Assembly (NCBI GenBank): GCA_005893305.1
Contig: VBOZ01000008.1
Span: forward strand, 139,172-203,171
From: Candidatus Eisenbacteria bacterium
GTDB taxonomy: Bacteria > Eisenbacteria > RBG-16-71-46 > SZUA-252
Direction of reading: 5' to 3'
DNA length: 64,000 bases
A program made the translations under genes and the position numbers. Of the stretch, positions 18,789-26,571 are shown piece by piece; position 1 is the first letter of the stretch; every line of letters begins with the position of its first letter. Below the pieces are notes generated by a model, which saw only the letters and a list, made by a program, of their open reading frames with translations, was not told where the DNA came from and did not search any database.

Positions 18789-19354
18789 TACCGGGGCGCT
18801 CCCGATGGTGTCGTCGTCTCCGGAGCGGCGGTGCCCGAGGGACCCGCGACGATCACCTTCGCGTGCCGGAGCACGCGGTCACGGAAGCGGTAGCCCGGCT
18901 GCACGACCTCGACGATCGTGCCCGGCGTGGCGCCGGTCCCGGCCTGTTCGGCCACCGCCTCGTGGAGCGCGGGGTCGAATGGCACGCCCTGGGGCCGGAT
19001 CGGGGTGACGCCCTGCTTCTCGAGGATTCGAACGAGGCGGTCGTAGATCATCCCGATTCCAGAGAGGATCGACTCGCCTGCCTTTCCTTCCATCGCCTTC
19101 AAGGCGCGCTCGAAGTCGTCGAGCACGGGCAGGATTTCGCGCATCAGATCTTCCTGCGCGTAAATGACGGCGGCGTCCATTTCCTGGCGCCGCCGGCGAT
19201 TCACGTTCTGCTGCTCGGCGAGCGCGCGGAGCAGCTCGTCCTCACGGGCGCGGAGCCGAGCCAGCTCGGCGATCGCCGGATCCGGCGCCTCGGCCTCGAG
19301 GCCGGGATCGGCGCGCTCCTGCTCCGCAGCTTCTTCACGTTTTCTTGCGTTCAT
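18788..19354 (-). CDS. grpE: nucleotide exchange factor GrpE
   Basis: 188 residues. An acidic N-terminal tail, a long coiled coil (40-95, ending [13 protein letters not shown]) and a C-terminal beta domain with [11 protein letters not shown] and [18 protein letters not shown]. It releases ADP from DnaK. ATG 19354 overlaps the hrcA stop (ATGA), placing it in the hrcA-grpE-dnaJ-rsmE operon. The frame is open far upstream inside hrcA, but that part is not coding. Confidence 0.96.
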   Translation of the reverse strand: MNARKREEAAEQERADPGLEAEAPDPAIAELARLRAREDELLRALAEQQNVNRRRRQEMDAAVIYAQEDLMREILPVLDDFERALKAMEGKAGESILSGIGMIYDRLVRILEKQGVTPIRPQGVPFDPALHEAVAEQAGTGATPGTIVEVVQPGYRFRDRVLRHAKVIVAGPSGTAAPETTTPSGAPR

Positions 19355-20388
19355 CGTGCCTCCGCGAGGCGTTCCCCCACGTACGAGACGAGCGACACGA
19401 GCCGGCGGTACGGCATCCGCACCGGGCCCATGACGCCAAGAAGCCCCTGCACGCCGCGCGCCTCGACGCGCATCCCGACGATCGAGCAATTTCGGAGCGC
19501 GCCCGCGCCGTTCTCGCGCCCGATCGAGACCCGCGCTCGGCCGAATTCGGCGGTCGCCTCGAGGGCGCGCGCCATCGGCTCCCGCTCGGCCAGGAGCGAG
19601 ACCAACGGCCGGAGGCTGGCCGGCGACTGGAATTCGGGCTGGGAGGCGATGTTGTCGGCGCCGTCGATCCGGACCGCGGGCGGCCCGGCGGCTTCCATGA
19701 GATGCGCGATCCGCTCGAGGAGATCCGCGGCGAGCGCGGCGCCGGCGGCTGCGCCGGCGGTGGGCGATTCCCGGCGTGCACGCGCCGCGAGCGCCGTCGC
19801 CTCTTCCGCGCCGCGGATCGGGAGCGCCTCCTGGATGCGTCTTTGGGCCTGTCGCAGGGTCGCGCCATCCGGCGGCCGCTCGGGCTTCCAGCTGGACGTG
19901 GCGACCCGGCCGGTGGTCTCCCGAAGCGCCAAGACCAAGAGACCACCCTCGAGCCCGACCACGTCGACCCGCTCCACGACCCGCTCGGCGCTGTCCTGGA
20001 TCAGGACGAGCGCCAGCTGCCGGGACGCCCGCGCGAGGACATGCAGGATCTCCGCAGGAATCGGGTTGCCGGTCTCCGGGACAGGGCCGATCGCCTCGGA
20101 GACGGTGCGGCGGGTTGCCTTCGGGATCGGCTCGGGCCGCATCAGCTCGTCGACGTAATAGCGATAGCCCGCTTCCGTCGGGACGCGCCCGGCGGAGGTG
20201 TGGGGATGGCCGAGGAACCCGCGCTCTTCCAGCTGCTGCATCGCGTTCCGGATCGTGGCCGGCGAGATGCTGAGATGATAGGCCGCGCGGACATACTGCG
20301 ACCCGACCGGTTCGGCTCGGGTCACGTGGCTCTCCACCACGAACGTCAGGATGCGGCGATGCCGCTCGTCGAGATCGGGTCGGGTCAT
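19351..20388 (-). CDS. hrcA: heat-inducible transcription repressor HrcA
   Basis: 345 residues from ATG 20388. A further upstream GTG at 20409 would place the start inside the CIRCE operator and is rejected. The N-terminal winged helix includes VGSQYVRAAYHLSISPATIRNA; the GAF-like and inserted domains end with GVMGPVRMPYRRLVSLV. HrcA represses its own operon by binding CIRCE and depends on GroEL for activity in the family. A perfectly placed CIRCE lies just upstream. Confidence 0.96.
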   Translation of the reverse strand: MTRPDLDERHRRILTFVVESHVTRAEPVGSQYVRAAYHLSISPATIRNAMQQLEERGFLGHPHTSAGRVPTEAGYRYYVDELMRPEPIPKATRRTVSEAIGPVPETGNPIPAEILHVLARASRQLALVLIQDSAERVVERVDVVGLEGGLLVLALRETTGRVATSSWKPERPPDGATLRQAQRRIQEALPIRGAEEATALAARARRESPTAGAAAGAALAADLLERIAHLMEAAGPPAVRIDGADNIASQPEFQSPASLRPLVSLLAEREPMARALEATAEFGRARVSIGRENGAGALRNCSIVGMRVEARGVQGLLGVMGPVRMPYRRLVSLVSYVGERLAEAR

Positions 20389-20402
20389 GGCGTTGGGATC
20401 GA

Positions 20403-20429
20403 TTGGCACTCACAGCTTGCAAGTGCCAA
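20403..20429 (-). promoter_or_regulatory. CIRCE operator of the hrcA operon
   Basis: TTGGCACTC, nine bases, AAGTGCCAA. This is the CIRCE inverted repeat with the standard 9-base spacer and a single mismatch in the second arm (A for G). It lies 15 bases before the hrcA ATG and just downstream of the promoter at 20440-20468, so bound HrcA would block transcription start. Confidence 0.92.
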
Positions 20430-20439
20430 TGACTAGAGG

Positions 20440-20468
20440 AAGCTACCAGCGGAGGCTGCGGGTGTCAA
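20440..20468 (-). promoter_or_regulatory. sigma-70 promoter of hrcA operon
   Basis: TTGACA (20468-20463), 17 bases, TAGCTT (20445-20440) on the minus strand. The expected start point falls at the edge of CIRCE. The -35 box is part of a repeated GGCTTGAC element (see the repeat at 20464-20527). Confidence 0.65.
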
Positions 20469-20527
20469 GCCGGCGCGGGCGGTGAGGGCGTCAAGCCGGG
20501 GCGGGTGTCAAGCCGGCGCGGGCGGTG
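20464..20527. repeat. short direct repeat between hemW and hrcA
   Basis: The 21-base sequence starting GTCAAGCCGGCGCG is present exactly at 20464-20484 and 20507-20527, with a partial copy (GTCAAGCCGGGGCGGGT) at 20490-20506. The copy at 20507-20527 includes the hemW stop codon and its last residues. It looks like a local duplication of the hemW 3' end that carried TTGAC with it. Confidence 0.8.
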
Positions 20528-21671
20528 CCTCGCTCATGCGGGCGAGGAGCTCGGCGGAAATCTCCTGAGCGAGGAGGAGGCCTCGATCGGTGGGCCGGAC
20601 GCGGCCCGGCGGATCGAGGCGAACCGCGCCGGCGCTTGCCGCCCACTCGCTCCACCTCGTGGCGACCGGTCCCGCGAGCCGCGTGAGCTCGATCCGGCGA
20701 AGCCCCTGCGCGCGCCTGAGCCCGAGCATGATCCTCTCCTCGACCTCATCCCGCGGCGAGAGCGCCGCGCGGTCGTCCCGCGGGAGCGCCCCCTCCTCGA
20801 CGCGCTCGTAATAGCGGGTCACGCCCTCCTCGTTTCTCCAGCGCTCCACGCCGTCGAACGAATGCGCGCCGGGCCCGAGCCCCAGGTAAGGACGGCGCGC
20901 CCAGTAGCCGGTGTTGTGCCGGGACTCGTAGCCGGGAAGCGCCCAGTTCGACACTTCGTAGTGGACGTACCCGGCGCAGCCCAGGACCGCGGCGATCTCC
21001 TCGTACCGCGCCGCCGCGACCTCATCGCCCGGCGCCTCGACGGCCCCGCGCGCGACCTTCGCCGAAAGGGGCGTCCCCTCTTCGACCTGGAGGCTGTATA
21101 CCGAGACGTGCGGGACGCCGAGCTCCACGACCGTCTCGACGGCGCGGCGGACCCCCTCGGGCGTCTCACCGGGAACCGCGACCATGAGATCGATCGAGAT
21201 GTTCGTGAACGCGGCTCTCCGCGCCCGCGCGATCGCGTCGAGCGCGGCGGCGGCGGAATGGATGCGGCCGAGCGCGCGGAGCACTCCCGGCTCGAGCGAC
21301 TGGATTCCGAGGCTCAGGCGATCGACGCCGCCGCGGCGAAGGACCGCGAGCTTCTCGTCGGTCAGTCCCTCCGGGTTCGCCTCGGCGGTCCACTCGCGCA
21401 CGCGGCTCAGATCGAACGCGTCGCCGATCCACGCCAAGAGCTCGCCGAGCGACTCGGGAGCCAGGGCGGTCGGCGTGCCCCCGCCGAAGAAAATCGTGCG
21501 CGGCCTTCCCCAGCGGCCGTCATCCTCGCGGGCCATTTCCCACTCGGCCCGGAGCGCGCGCAGAAGGCGCTCGGGCTCCGCCCGGTGGAGCGGCGCCTTC
21601 GCGAAAGCGCAGTAGGGGCAGAGGCTGCGGCAGTACGGCAGATGGAGGTAGAGCCCGTGTTCCACGATCAT
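20508..21671 (-). CDS. hemW: radical SAM heme chaperone HemW
   Basis: 387 residues. The radical SAM cluster motif CRSLCPYC (CX3CX2C) occurs near the N-terminus in YLHLPYCRSLCPYC. TIFFGGGTPT, SLGIQS and the HemW C-terminal domain follow. HemW-type proteins bind heme and deliver it to respiratory enzymes; they were long annotated as oxygen-independent coproporphyrinogen oxidase, but true HemN has a different motif (CX3CX2CXC). Here the residue after the last Cys is Ala then Phe, supporting HemW. Start ATG overlaps the lepB stop (ATGA). Confidence 0.92.
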   Translation of the reverse strand: MIVEHGLYLHLPYCRSLCPYCAFAKAPLHRAEPERLLRALRAEWEMAREDDGRWGRPRTIFFGGGTPTALAPESLGELLAWIGDAFDLSRVREWTAEANPEGLTDEKLAVLRRGGVDRLSLGIQSLEPGVLRALGRIHSAAAALDAIARARRAAFTNISIDLMVAVPGETPEGVRRAVETVVELGVPHVSVYSLQVEEGTPLSAKVARGAVEAPGDEVAAARYEEIAAVLGCAGYVHYEVSNWALPGYESRHNTGYWARRPYLGLGPGAHSFDGVERWRNEEGVTRYYERVEEGALPRDDRAALSPRDEVEERIMLGLRRAQGLRRIELTRLAGPVATRWSEWAASAGAVRLDPPGRVRPTDRGLLLAQEISAELLARMSEAPPAPA

Positions 21672-22336
21672 CCCACCGGGTGGAAGAGGCGGTTGAGGCG
21701 CGGCAGCCTACGGTCCGCGTCCCACGACCAGTAAAGGAACATCGCCTTCCCCTTCACGAGACTCCGCGGCAGCGCGCCCCAGAACCGGCTGTCGTGGCTG
21801 TTGTCGCGGTTGTCGCCCATCATGAACAGGTGCCCCTGCGGCACCTGGAACGGACCAAAATTGTCGCGGCGGCTTGTCTCGCGAGGCAGCACTCGCGGAT
21901 CCTTGTGCACCGCGTACGGCTCCTCGCGCGGGCGTCCGTCCACGTAGAGCACCTTTTCCCGAATTTCCACGACCTGGCCGCCGACCGCGACGCAGCGCTT
22001 GATGAAATCGCGCGCGGGGTCGTCCGGATACCGGAACACGATGATGTCCCCCGGCTTCGGCTCCTGGATCGCCGGGAAGCGGTGATAGACGATCCGGTTT
22101 CCCCCAAATCCGATGTCGATCTCCGAGCCGTACACCATCTTGTTGACGAAGAGGAAGTCGCCCACGAGGAGCGTGTCCTCCATGGAACCGCTGGGAATCC
22201 GGAACGCCTGGATCACGAGGCCCCGGATCACGACCGTCAGGACGACCGCGAGGAGGATCGCCTCCACGTACTCGCGGACGGTCGATTTGATGCGCGCCTT
22301 GGCCCGCATCGTCGTGCCGGTCGTTGCAGTCGCCAT
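21668..22336 (-). CDS. lepB: signal peptidase I
   Basis: 222 residues from ATG 22336, chosen over ATG 22357 because GGGGG lies about ten bases upstream. One N-terminal membrane helix (EAILLAVVLTVVIRG), catalytic Ser in FRIPSGSMEDTL, catalytic Lys in DFIKRCVAVGG, and the box E sequence MGDNRDNSHDSR. It cleaves signal peptides of exported proteins at the inner membrane. Lies between lepA and hemW, the usual lepA-lepB pairing. Confidence 0.95.
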   Translation of the reverse strand: MATATTGTTMRAKARIKSTVREYVEAILLAVVLTVVIRGLVIQAFRIPSGSMEDTLLVGDFLFVNKMVYGSEIDIGFGGNRIVYHRFPAIQEPKPGDIIVFRYPDDPARDFIKRCVAVGGQVVEIREKVLYVDGRPREEPYAVHKDPRVLPRETSRRDNFGPFQVPQGHLFMMGDNRDNSHDSRFWGALPRSLVKGKAMFLYWSWDADRRLPRLNRLFHPVG

Positions 22337-22364
22337 GCTGGGTGTCCCCCTTTTCATCGTCGGC

Positions 22365-24191
22365 TCACCGCTCGACCCGGAGGACCGCGAGGAACGCCTC
22401 CTGGGGAATCCGGACGGTGCCGATCTGCTTCATTCGCTGTTTCCCCTCGCGTTGCTTCTCGAGGAGCTTTCGTTTGCGGGTGATGTCCCCGCCGTAGCAC
22501 TTGGCGATCACGTTCTTGCGCAACGCGGAGATCGTCTCCCGCGCGATCACATTTCCGCCGATCGCCGCTTGGATCGCGATCGGAAACATCTGGCGCGGGA
22601 TCAATTCTTTCAGCTTGAGGCAGATGTCGCGACCCCATTCGTACGCGCCCGCCCGGTTCACGATCACCGAGAGCGCGTCGACGGGATCGCCGTTCAGGAC
22701 CACGTCCATCTTCACGAGATCGGCAGGCTTGTAGCCGGCCAGCTCGTAGTCGAGGGAGGCGTATCCGCGGCTCAACGACTTGAGCTTGTCGTAGAAGTCG
22801 AGGACGATCTCGCCGAGCGGAAGGTCGTAGGTCAGGTGCGCCCGGTCCTCGCTCGGGTATTGCATGCCCCCGAAGATACCGCGCCGGTCCTGCGCCAGCT
22901 TCATGATGTTGCCCACGTACTCGGTCGGGACGATGACCTGCGCGCGCACGTACGGCTCCTCGATCGACTCGATCTGGTTCGCGGGCGGCATCAGAGCCGG
23001 GTTCTCGACGACGGATAGCTCCCCGTTCGTGCGGAGCACGTGGTACTCGACGCTCGGCACCGTCGCGATCAGGTTGACGTCGTATTCGCGCGTGAGCCGC
23101 TCCTGGACGATCTCCATGTGGAGGAGCCCCAGAAATCCGCAGCGGAACCCGAAGCCGAGCGCGAGGGAGGTCTCGGGCTCGTACGTGAGCGACGCGTCGT
23201 TCAGCTGAAGCCGGGAGAGCGACTCCTTGAGCGACTCATAGCTCTCCGCCTCCATCGGGTAGAGACCCGAGAAGACCATCGGCTTGACCGGCCGGTAGCC
23301 CGGGAGCGCCGTCGGAGCGGGATCGTCCGCCGAGACGATCGTATCGCCCACCTTGGCGTCCGCCACGACCTTCACGTTCGCGATGACGTAGCCGACGTCG
23401 CCCGCCGTGAGCTCCTCCCGCGGCTCGAGCCCCAGCCGCAGCACGCCGACCTCGAGCACCTCGTAGTTCTTGTCCGTCGAAAGGAATCGGATCGCGTGAC
23501 CCGGCCGGATGGTCCCGCGCGTGACGCGGACGTAGACGATCACGCCCCGGAACTGGTCGAAGACGGAGTCGAAGATCAGGGCCTGCAGCGTGCCGTCCCG
23601 CAGGTCGGCCGGCGGGGGGACCCGCGCGACGATCGCCTCGAGCACGCCCTCGATGTTCGTCCCCTCCTTGGCGGAAACCCGGATCACCTCCTCCGGTTCC
23701 ACGTGGAGGAGCTGCGCCATCTCGAGCGCCACCTCGTCGGGCATGGCGGCGGGCATGTCCACCTTGTTGAGGACGGGGACGATCGTCAGGCGCTGGTCCT
23801 GGGCCAGATAGAGGTTCGAGATCGTCTGCGCCTGCACGCCCTGGGAGGCGTCGACGACCAGGATCGCCCCCTCGCAGGCGGCGAGGCTCCGCGACACCTC
23901 GTAGGTGAAGTCGACGTGTCCCGGGGTGTCGATGAGGTTGAGCTGGTAGGTCTTCCCGTCCTTCGCCAGATACGACATCGCGATCGCGTGCGACTTGATC
24001 GTGATTCCCTTCTCCCGCTCCAGGTCCATGTTGTCCAGCACCTGGTCTTTCATCTTCGACTTCGGGACGGTCTTGGTCTTTTCCAGAAGCCGGTCGGCCA
24101 GCGTGGACTTCCCGTGGTCGATGTGCGCGATGATGCAGAAATTCCGGACGGTCTCGCGACGTTTCATCGTGGCGAGATCAGAAGCGGACAT
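22365..24191 (-). CDS. lepA: elongation factor 4 (LepA)
   Basis: 608 residues, slightly extended at the N-terminus. GTPase motifs [17 protein letters not shown] and NKVDMP, domain II, and the LepA-specific C-terminal domain ([39 protein letters not shown]). It is a ribosomal GTPase that remodels or back-translocates ribosomes. The start could also be ATG at the ninth codon ([10 protein letters not shown]). It overlaps the preceding gene by 14 bases. Confidence 0.97.
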   Translation of the reverse strand: MSASDLATMKRRETVRNFCIIAHIDHGKSTLADRLLEKTKTVPKSKMKDQVLDNMDLEREKGITIKSHAIAMSYLAKDGKTYQLNLIDTPGHVDFTYEVSRSLAACEGAILVVDASQGVQAQTISNLYLAQDQRLTIVPVLNKVDMPAAMPDEVALEMAQLLHVEPEEVIRVSAKEGTNIEGVLEAIVARVPPPADLRDGTLQALIFDSVFDQFRGVIVYVRVTRGTIRPGHAIRFLSTDKNYEVLEVGVLRLGLEPREELTAGDVGYVIANVKVVADAKVGDTIVSADDPAPTALPGYRPVKPMVFSGLYPMEAESYESLKESLSRLQLNDASLTYEPETSLALGFGFRCGFLGLLHMEIVQERLTREYDVNLIATVPSVEYHVLRTNGELSVVENPALMPPANQIESIEEPYVRAQVIVPTEYVGNIMKLAQDRRGIFGGMQYPSEDRAHLTYDLPLGEIVLDFYDKLKSLSRGYASLDYELAGYKPADLVKMDVVLNGDPVDALSVIVNRAGAYEWGRDICLKLKELIPRQMFPIAIQAAIGGNVIARETISALRKNVIAKCYGGDITRKRKLLEKQREGKQRMKQIGTVRIPQEAFLAVLRVER

Positions 24192-24759
24192 GCACGGCGA
24201 CGGCCAGACGCGCTTCGCCCTTGGTGTCGAGCCCCGGTCCCACCGCCGTGTCGCGTGGGGCCTCCTCGGGTCCGAAGTCGGTGTCGAAGCTCGCCAGGTG
24301 GGCGTCGACGTAAGCGTCGGCCATTTGGAGCAGGTGGACCGCGATGCCCCACCAGACGTAGTTCACTTTCAGGTTGTAGTGGCTGTCTTTGCCCAAGGCA
24401 TCCCCGATGTTTGCCGCGTGCTGCTCCTTGTGATACTCGTCGAGCGCCTTCGAGAGCAGCAGTCCCTCGCCCCCCACGACCACGACCGCCTTGAGCCATT
24501 TGTGATTGGCGATCTGACCCCAGCCGGGCACGATCGCCGAGCGAAGCATGACGCCGAGCGGCGAGGGAAAATGCCGCGCCGAATCCGGTGGGGCCCCTCC
24601 CTTGGCGTTCGCGCCCGCCGCGGCGGACGCGCCAGGAGCCGAGAGCGCCATCAGGAGGGCCGCGACGACGCCAGCGCCGGTCCGGAACCCCGATCGCTGG
24701 GCGCTATTCCTTCGTGAAGTAATGGGCGATCGCCATGAAGAGCAGAAGAATGCCGCCAA
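24178..24759 (-). CDS. DUF5683-like exported protein
   Basis: Up to 193 residues. A hydrophobic, Ala-rich signal-like segment (about 27-50) is followed by [21 protein letters not shown], the pro-Gly-Trp-Gly-Gln core typical of DUF5683 membrane-associated proteins, then further hydrophobic stretches. Function unknown; it probably sits in the cell envelope. The start is unclear: TTG 24759 overlaps the upstream gene by 56 bases and is the only standard start that keeps a full signal segment. Ends with an aromatic residue. Confidence 0.65.
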   Translation of the reverse strand: MAAFFCSSWRSPITSRRNSAQRSGFRTGAGVVAALLMALSAPGASAAAGANAKGGAPPDSARHFPSPLGVMLRSAIVPGWGQIANHKWLKAVVVVGGEGLLLSKALDEYHKEQHAANIGDALGKDSHYNLKVNYVWWGIAVHLLQMADAYVDAHLASFDTDFGPEEAPRDTAVGPGLDTKGEARLAVAVHVRF

Positions 24760-24979
24760 AGACGTAGACCCCGATCACCGCGCCCTTCGTGAAGTCCGCC
24801 CCGAGCGTGGAGTGCTGGAGCAGATACTCCAGACCTTGCGCGAGCGCCACGAGAAGGACCAGGAGGAGAACCAGCCACCACTTCCGCACGACCGCGAGAA
24901 TCGCGATGACGATCACGACGCCCATGACCCGCGGATCGTTCCAGTTCAGTCCGAACCACGATTGGAGCAGATCGTTCAC
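24704..24979 (-). CDS. small membrane protein of unknown function
   Basis: 91 residues, GTG start 24979 with AAGGAG eight bases upstream. Three hydrophobic segments are visible (about 19-32, 36-50, 68-85). No family recognised. It begins 20 bases after the 3' end of tRNA-Sec, so its mRNA probably arises by processing of the selD/tRNA-Sec transcript or from a promoter inside it. Confidence 0.65.
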   Translation of the reverse strand: MNDLLQSWFGLNWNDPRVMGVVIVIAILAVVRKWWLVLLLVLLVALAQGLEYLLQHSTLGADFTKGAVIGVYVFGGILLLFMAIAHYFTKE

Positions 24980-24999
24980 GGTCTCACTCCTTTCGGCGT

Positions 25000-25097
25000 T
25001 GGCGGGAACGTGTGGGAATCGAACCCACCTCGGACGTTGGAAACGCCCGACAGAAGGATTTGAAGTCCTCGGAGACCACCAGATCCCATCCGTCCCC
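25000..25097 (-). tRNA. selC: selenocysteine tRNA (anticodon TCA)
   Basis: 98-nt tRNA: acceptor GGGGACG/CGTTCCC, discriminator G and encoded CCA (GCCA as in E. coli tRNA-Sec). The anticodon stem is GAGGA/TCCTT with loop CTTCAAA giving UCA. The long variable arm has a 7-bp stem (TCGGGCG/CGTCCGA), and the T-loop is TTCGATT. It decodes UGA as selenocysteine with SelB and a SECIS element. It lies 14 bases after selD on the same strand, so the two are probably co-transcribed. Confidence 0.93.
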
Positions 25098-25111
25098 GCA
25101 GCGGCATCGGC

Positions 25112-26185
25112 TCAGGCGGTCACCTCGAGCGGGCGCGCACCGGGCGCGAGCACTTCGCCGACGACCGCCGCGCTCACCTTGGACCGTTTGAGCCTGCGGA
25201 TCAGCGCCTCCGTCTTCGATGACGGCACCGCGATCAGAAGCCCGCCCGACGTCTGGGGGTCGACCAGCGCGAGGCGCAGGGGCTCCGGCGTGGCGCCATC
25301 CCACGTGATGTCGGGCTCGATGGCTTCCCGGTTCGAATGAAGGCCGCTCGAGGCGACGCCCTGGGCTGCGAACTCGCGCACGCCCGGAAGAAGCGGAACC
25401 GCGCTGCTCCAGATGCGGATCGTCTTCTTGCTGGCGCGGGCGATATTTCGGGCGTGGCCCAGAAGGCCGAAGCCCGTGACATCGGTGGCGGCGTGGACGC
25501 CGGAGGCGCGCATCGCCTCCGACGCGGCCCGATTCAGCGTTTTCATCTGGCGCGTCATCGTCTGGAGGAGCGGCCGGGGCAGGAGGCCGCGCTTCAGCGC
25601 GGTCGCCAGAATTCCGACCCCGATCGGCTTCGTGAGGACGAGCAGGTCGCCGTTCTTCGCGCCGGCGTTCGTGACCACGCGCTTCGGGTGCACTTCCCCG
25701 GTCACGGCGTAGCCGAACTTGATCTCGGGGTCCCGGACGGAATGCCCTCCCATGATGAGGACGCCGGCCTGCTTGAGCGCGTCGGCGCCGCCGCGCACGA
25801 TCTCGCGCAGCACGGCCGGATCGCCGGTCTCCGCGGGGAAGCAGAGGATCGAGAGCGCGAGCTTCGGGACGCCGCCCATGGCGTAGACGTCGCTCACCGC
25901 GTTCGCCGCCGCGATCGCGCCGAAATCGTAGGGGTCGTCGACCATCGGCGTGAAGAAGTCCACCGTCTGGACGAGGGCCAGCGTCGGGCTCATCTTGTAG
26001 ACGCCGGCGTCGTCCCACGTCTCCGGGCCGACGAGGAGCCGCGGCGACCGGGACGGCGGCGGGAGCGCGCCCAGAATTTCCTGGAGCACTTGGATCGGGA
26101 TCTTGGCCGCGCATCCGGCGCAGGCTACTTGTTGCGTGAGTCGAGGCGCCTCGACGGGGGGGCGGCTTACGCGATAAGCGCCCAT
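25112..26185 (-). CDS. selD: selenophosphate synthetase
   Basis: 357 residues from ATG 26185, overlapping the ridA stop by 19 bases. N-terminal RLTQQVACAGCAAK carries the catalytic Cys25 and Lys28, corresponding to E. coli Cys17 and Lys20; the second E. coli Cys (GCGCK) is Ala here. QTVDFFTPMVDDPYDFG, GGHSVRDPE and TDVTGFGLLGHA follow as in the PurM-like fold. It makes selenophosphate from selenide and ATP. This is a Cys form, not a selenoprotein. The adjacent tRNA-Sec confirms a selenocysteine pathway; selA and selB must be elsewhere. Confidence 0.95.
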   Translation of the reverse strand: MGAYRVSRPPVEAPRLTQQVACAGCAAKIPIQVLQEILGALPPPSRSPRLLVGPETWDDAGVYKMSPTLALVQTVDFFTPMVDDPYDFGAIAAANAVSDVYAMGGVPKLALSILCFPAETGDPAVLREIVRGGADALKQAGVLIMGGHSVRDPEIKFGYAVTGEVHPKRVVTNAGAKNGDLLVLTKPIGVGILATALKRGLLPRPLLQTMTRQMKTLNRAASEAMRASGVHAATDVTGFGLLGHARNIARASKKTIRIWSSAVPLLPGVREFAAQGVASSGLHSNREAIEPDITWDGATPEPLRLALVDPQTSGGLLIAVPSSKTEALIRRLKRSKVSAAVVGEVLAPGARPLEVTA

Positions 26186-26571
26186 GCTTCGATCTCCACG
26201 CGGCAGGCTCGAGGCAGCTCCCGCACCGCGACGGTCGTGCGGGCGGGCTTGGGTTCCGGGAAGCGGCGCGCGTAGATCTCGTTCATCGCGCCGAAGTCCG
26301 CCATTTCGGCCAGGAAGACGGTCGTCTTGACGACGTGGGCGAGCGACGCGCCGGCCGACCCGAGAATCGCCTCCAGGTTGTCGATCACCCGCTCCGTCTC
26401 GGCCACGATCCCTCCCGCGACCAGCGCGCCGGTCTTCGGATCGAGGCCGATCTGGCCCGAGGTCGTGATCCAGCGGCCCGTGAGCGGACCCGTCCGTCCC
26501 TGAACGTAGGGACCGATCGCGGCGGGGGCGCCGTCGGTGCGGAGGACAGTACCGGACGGCGAAGGGCTCAC
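26167..26571 (-). CDS. ridA: RidA family enamine/imine deaminase
   Basis: 134 residues of the YjgF/YER057c/UK114 fold: GAPAAIGPYVQG, TSGQIGLDPKTG, ETERVIDNLEAIL, VVKTTVFLAEM and the C-terminal PARTTVAVRELP with the active-site Arg. It hydrolyses reactive 2-aminoacrylate and related imines. GTG start 26571 overlaps the glmS stop (GTGA) and its end overlaps selD, so it is coupled to both. Confidence 0.9.
   Translation of the reverse strand: MSPSPSGTVLRTDGAPAAIGPYVQGRTGPLTGRWITTSGQIGLDPKTGALVAGGIVAETERVIDNLEAILGSAGASLAHVVKTTVFLAEMADFGAMNEIYARRFPEPKPARTTVAVRELPRACRVEIEAWALIA

Noticed and set aside
19355-20422. N-terminal extension of grpE through hrcA
   Set aside because: Same frame stays open only by GC bias; the extension is Arg/Pro-rich and overlaps hrcA, while GrpE starts at an ATGA junction.
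24704-24979. Small membrane protein as a shadow frame
   Set aside because: I considered discarding it, but the AAGGAG ribosome site, compact hydrophobic helices and fit between tRNA-Sec and the next gene argue for a real gene, so the rejection was itself dropped.
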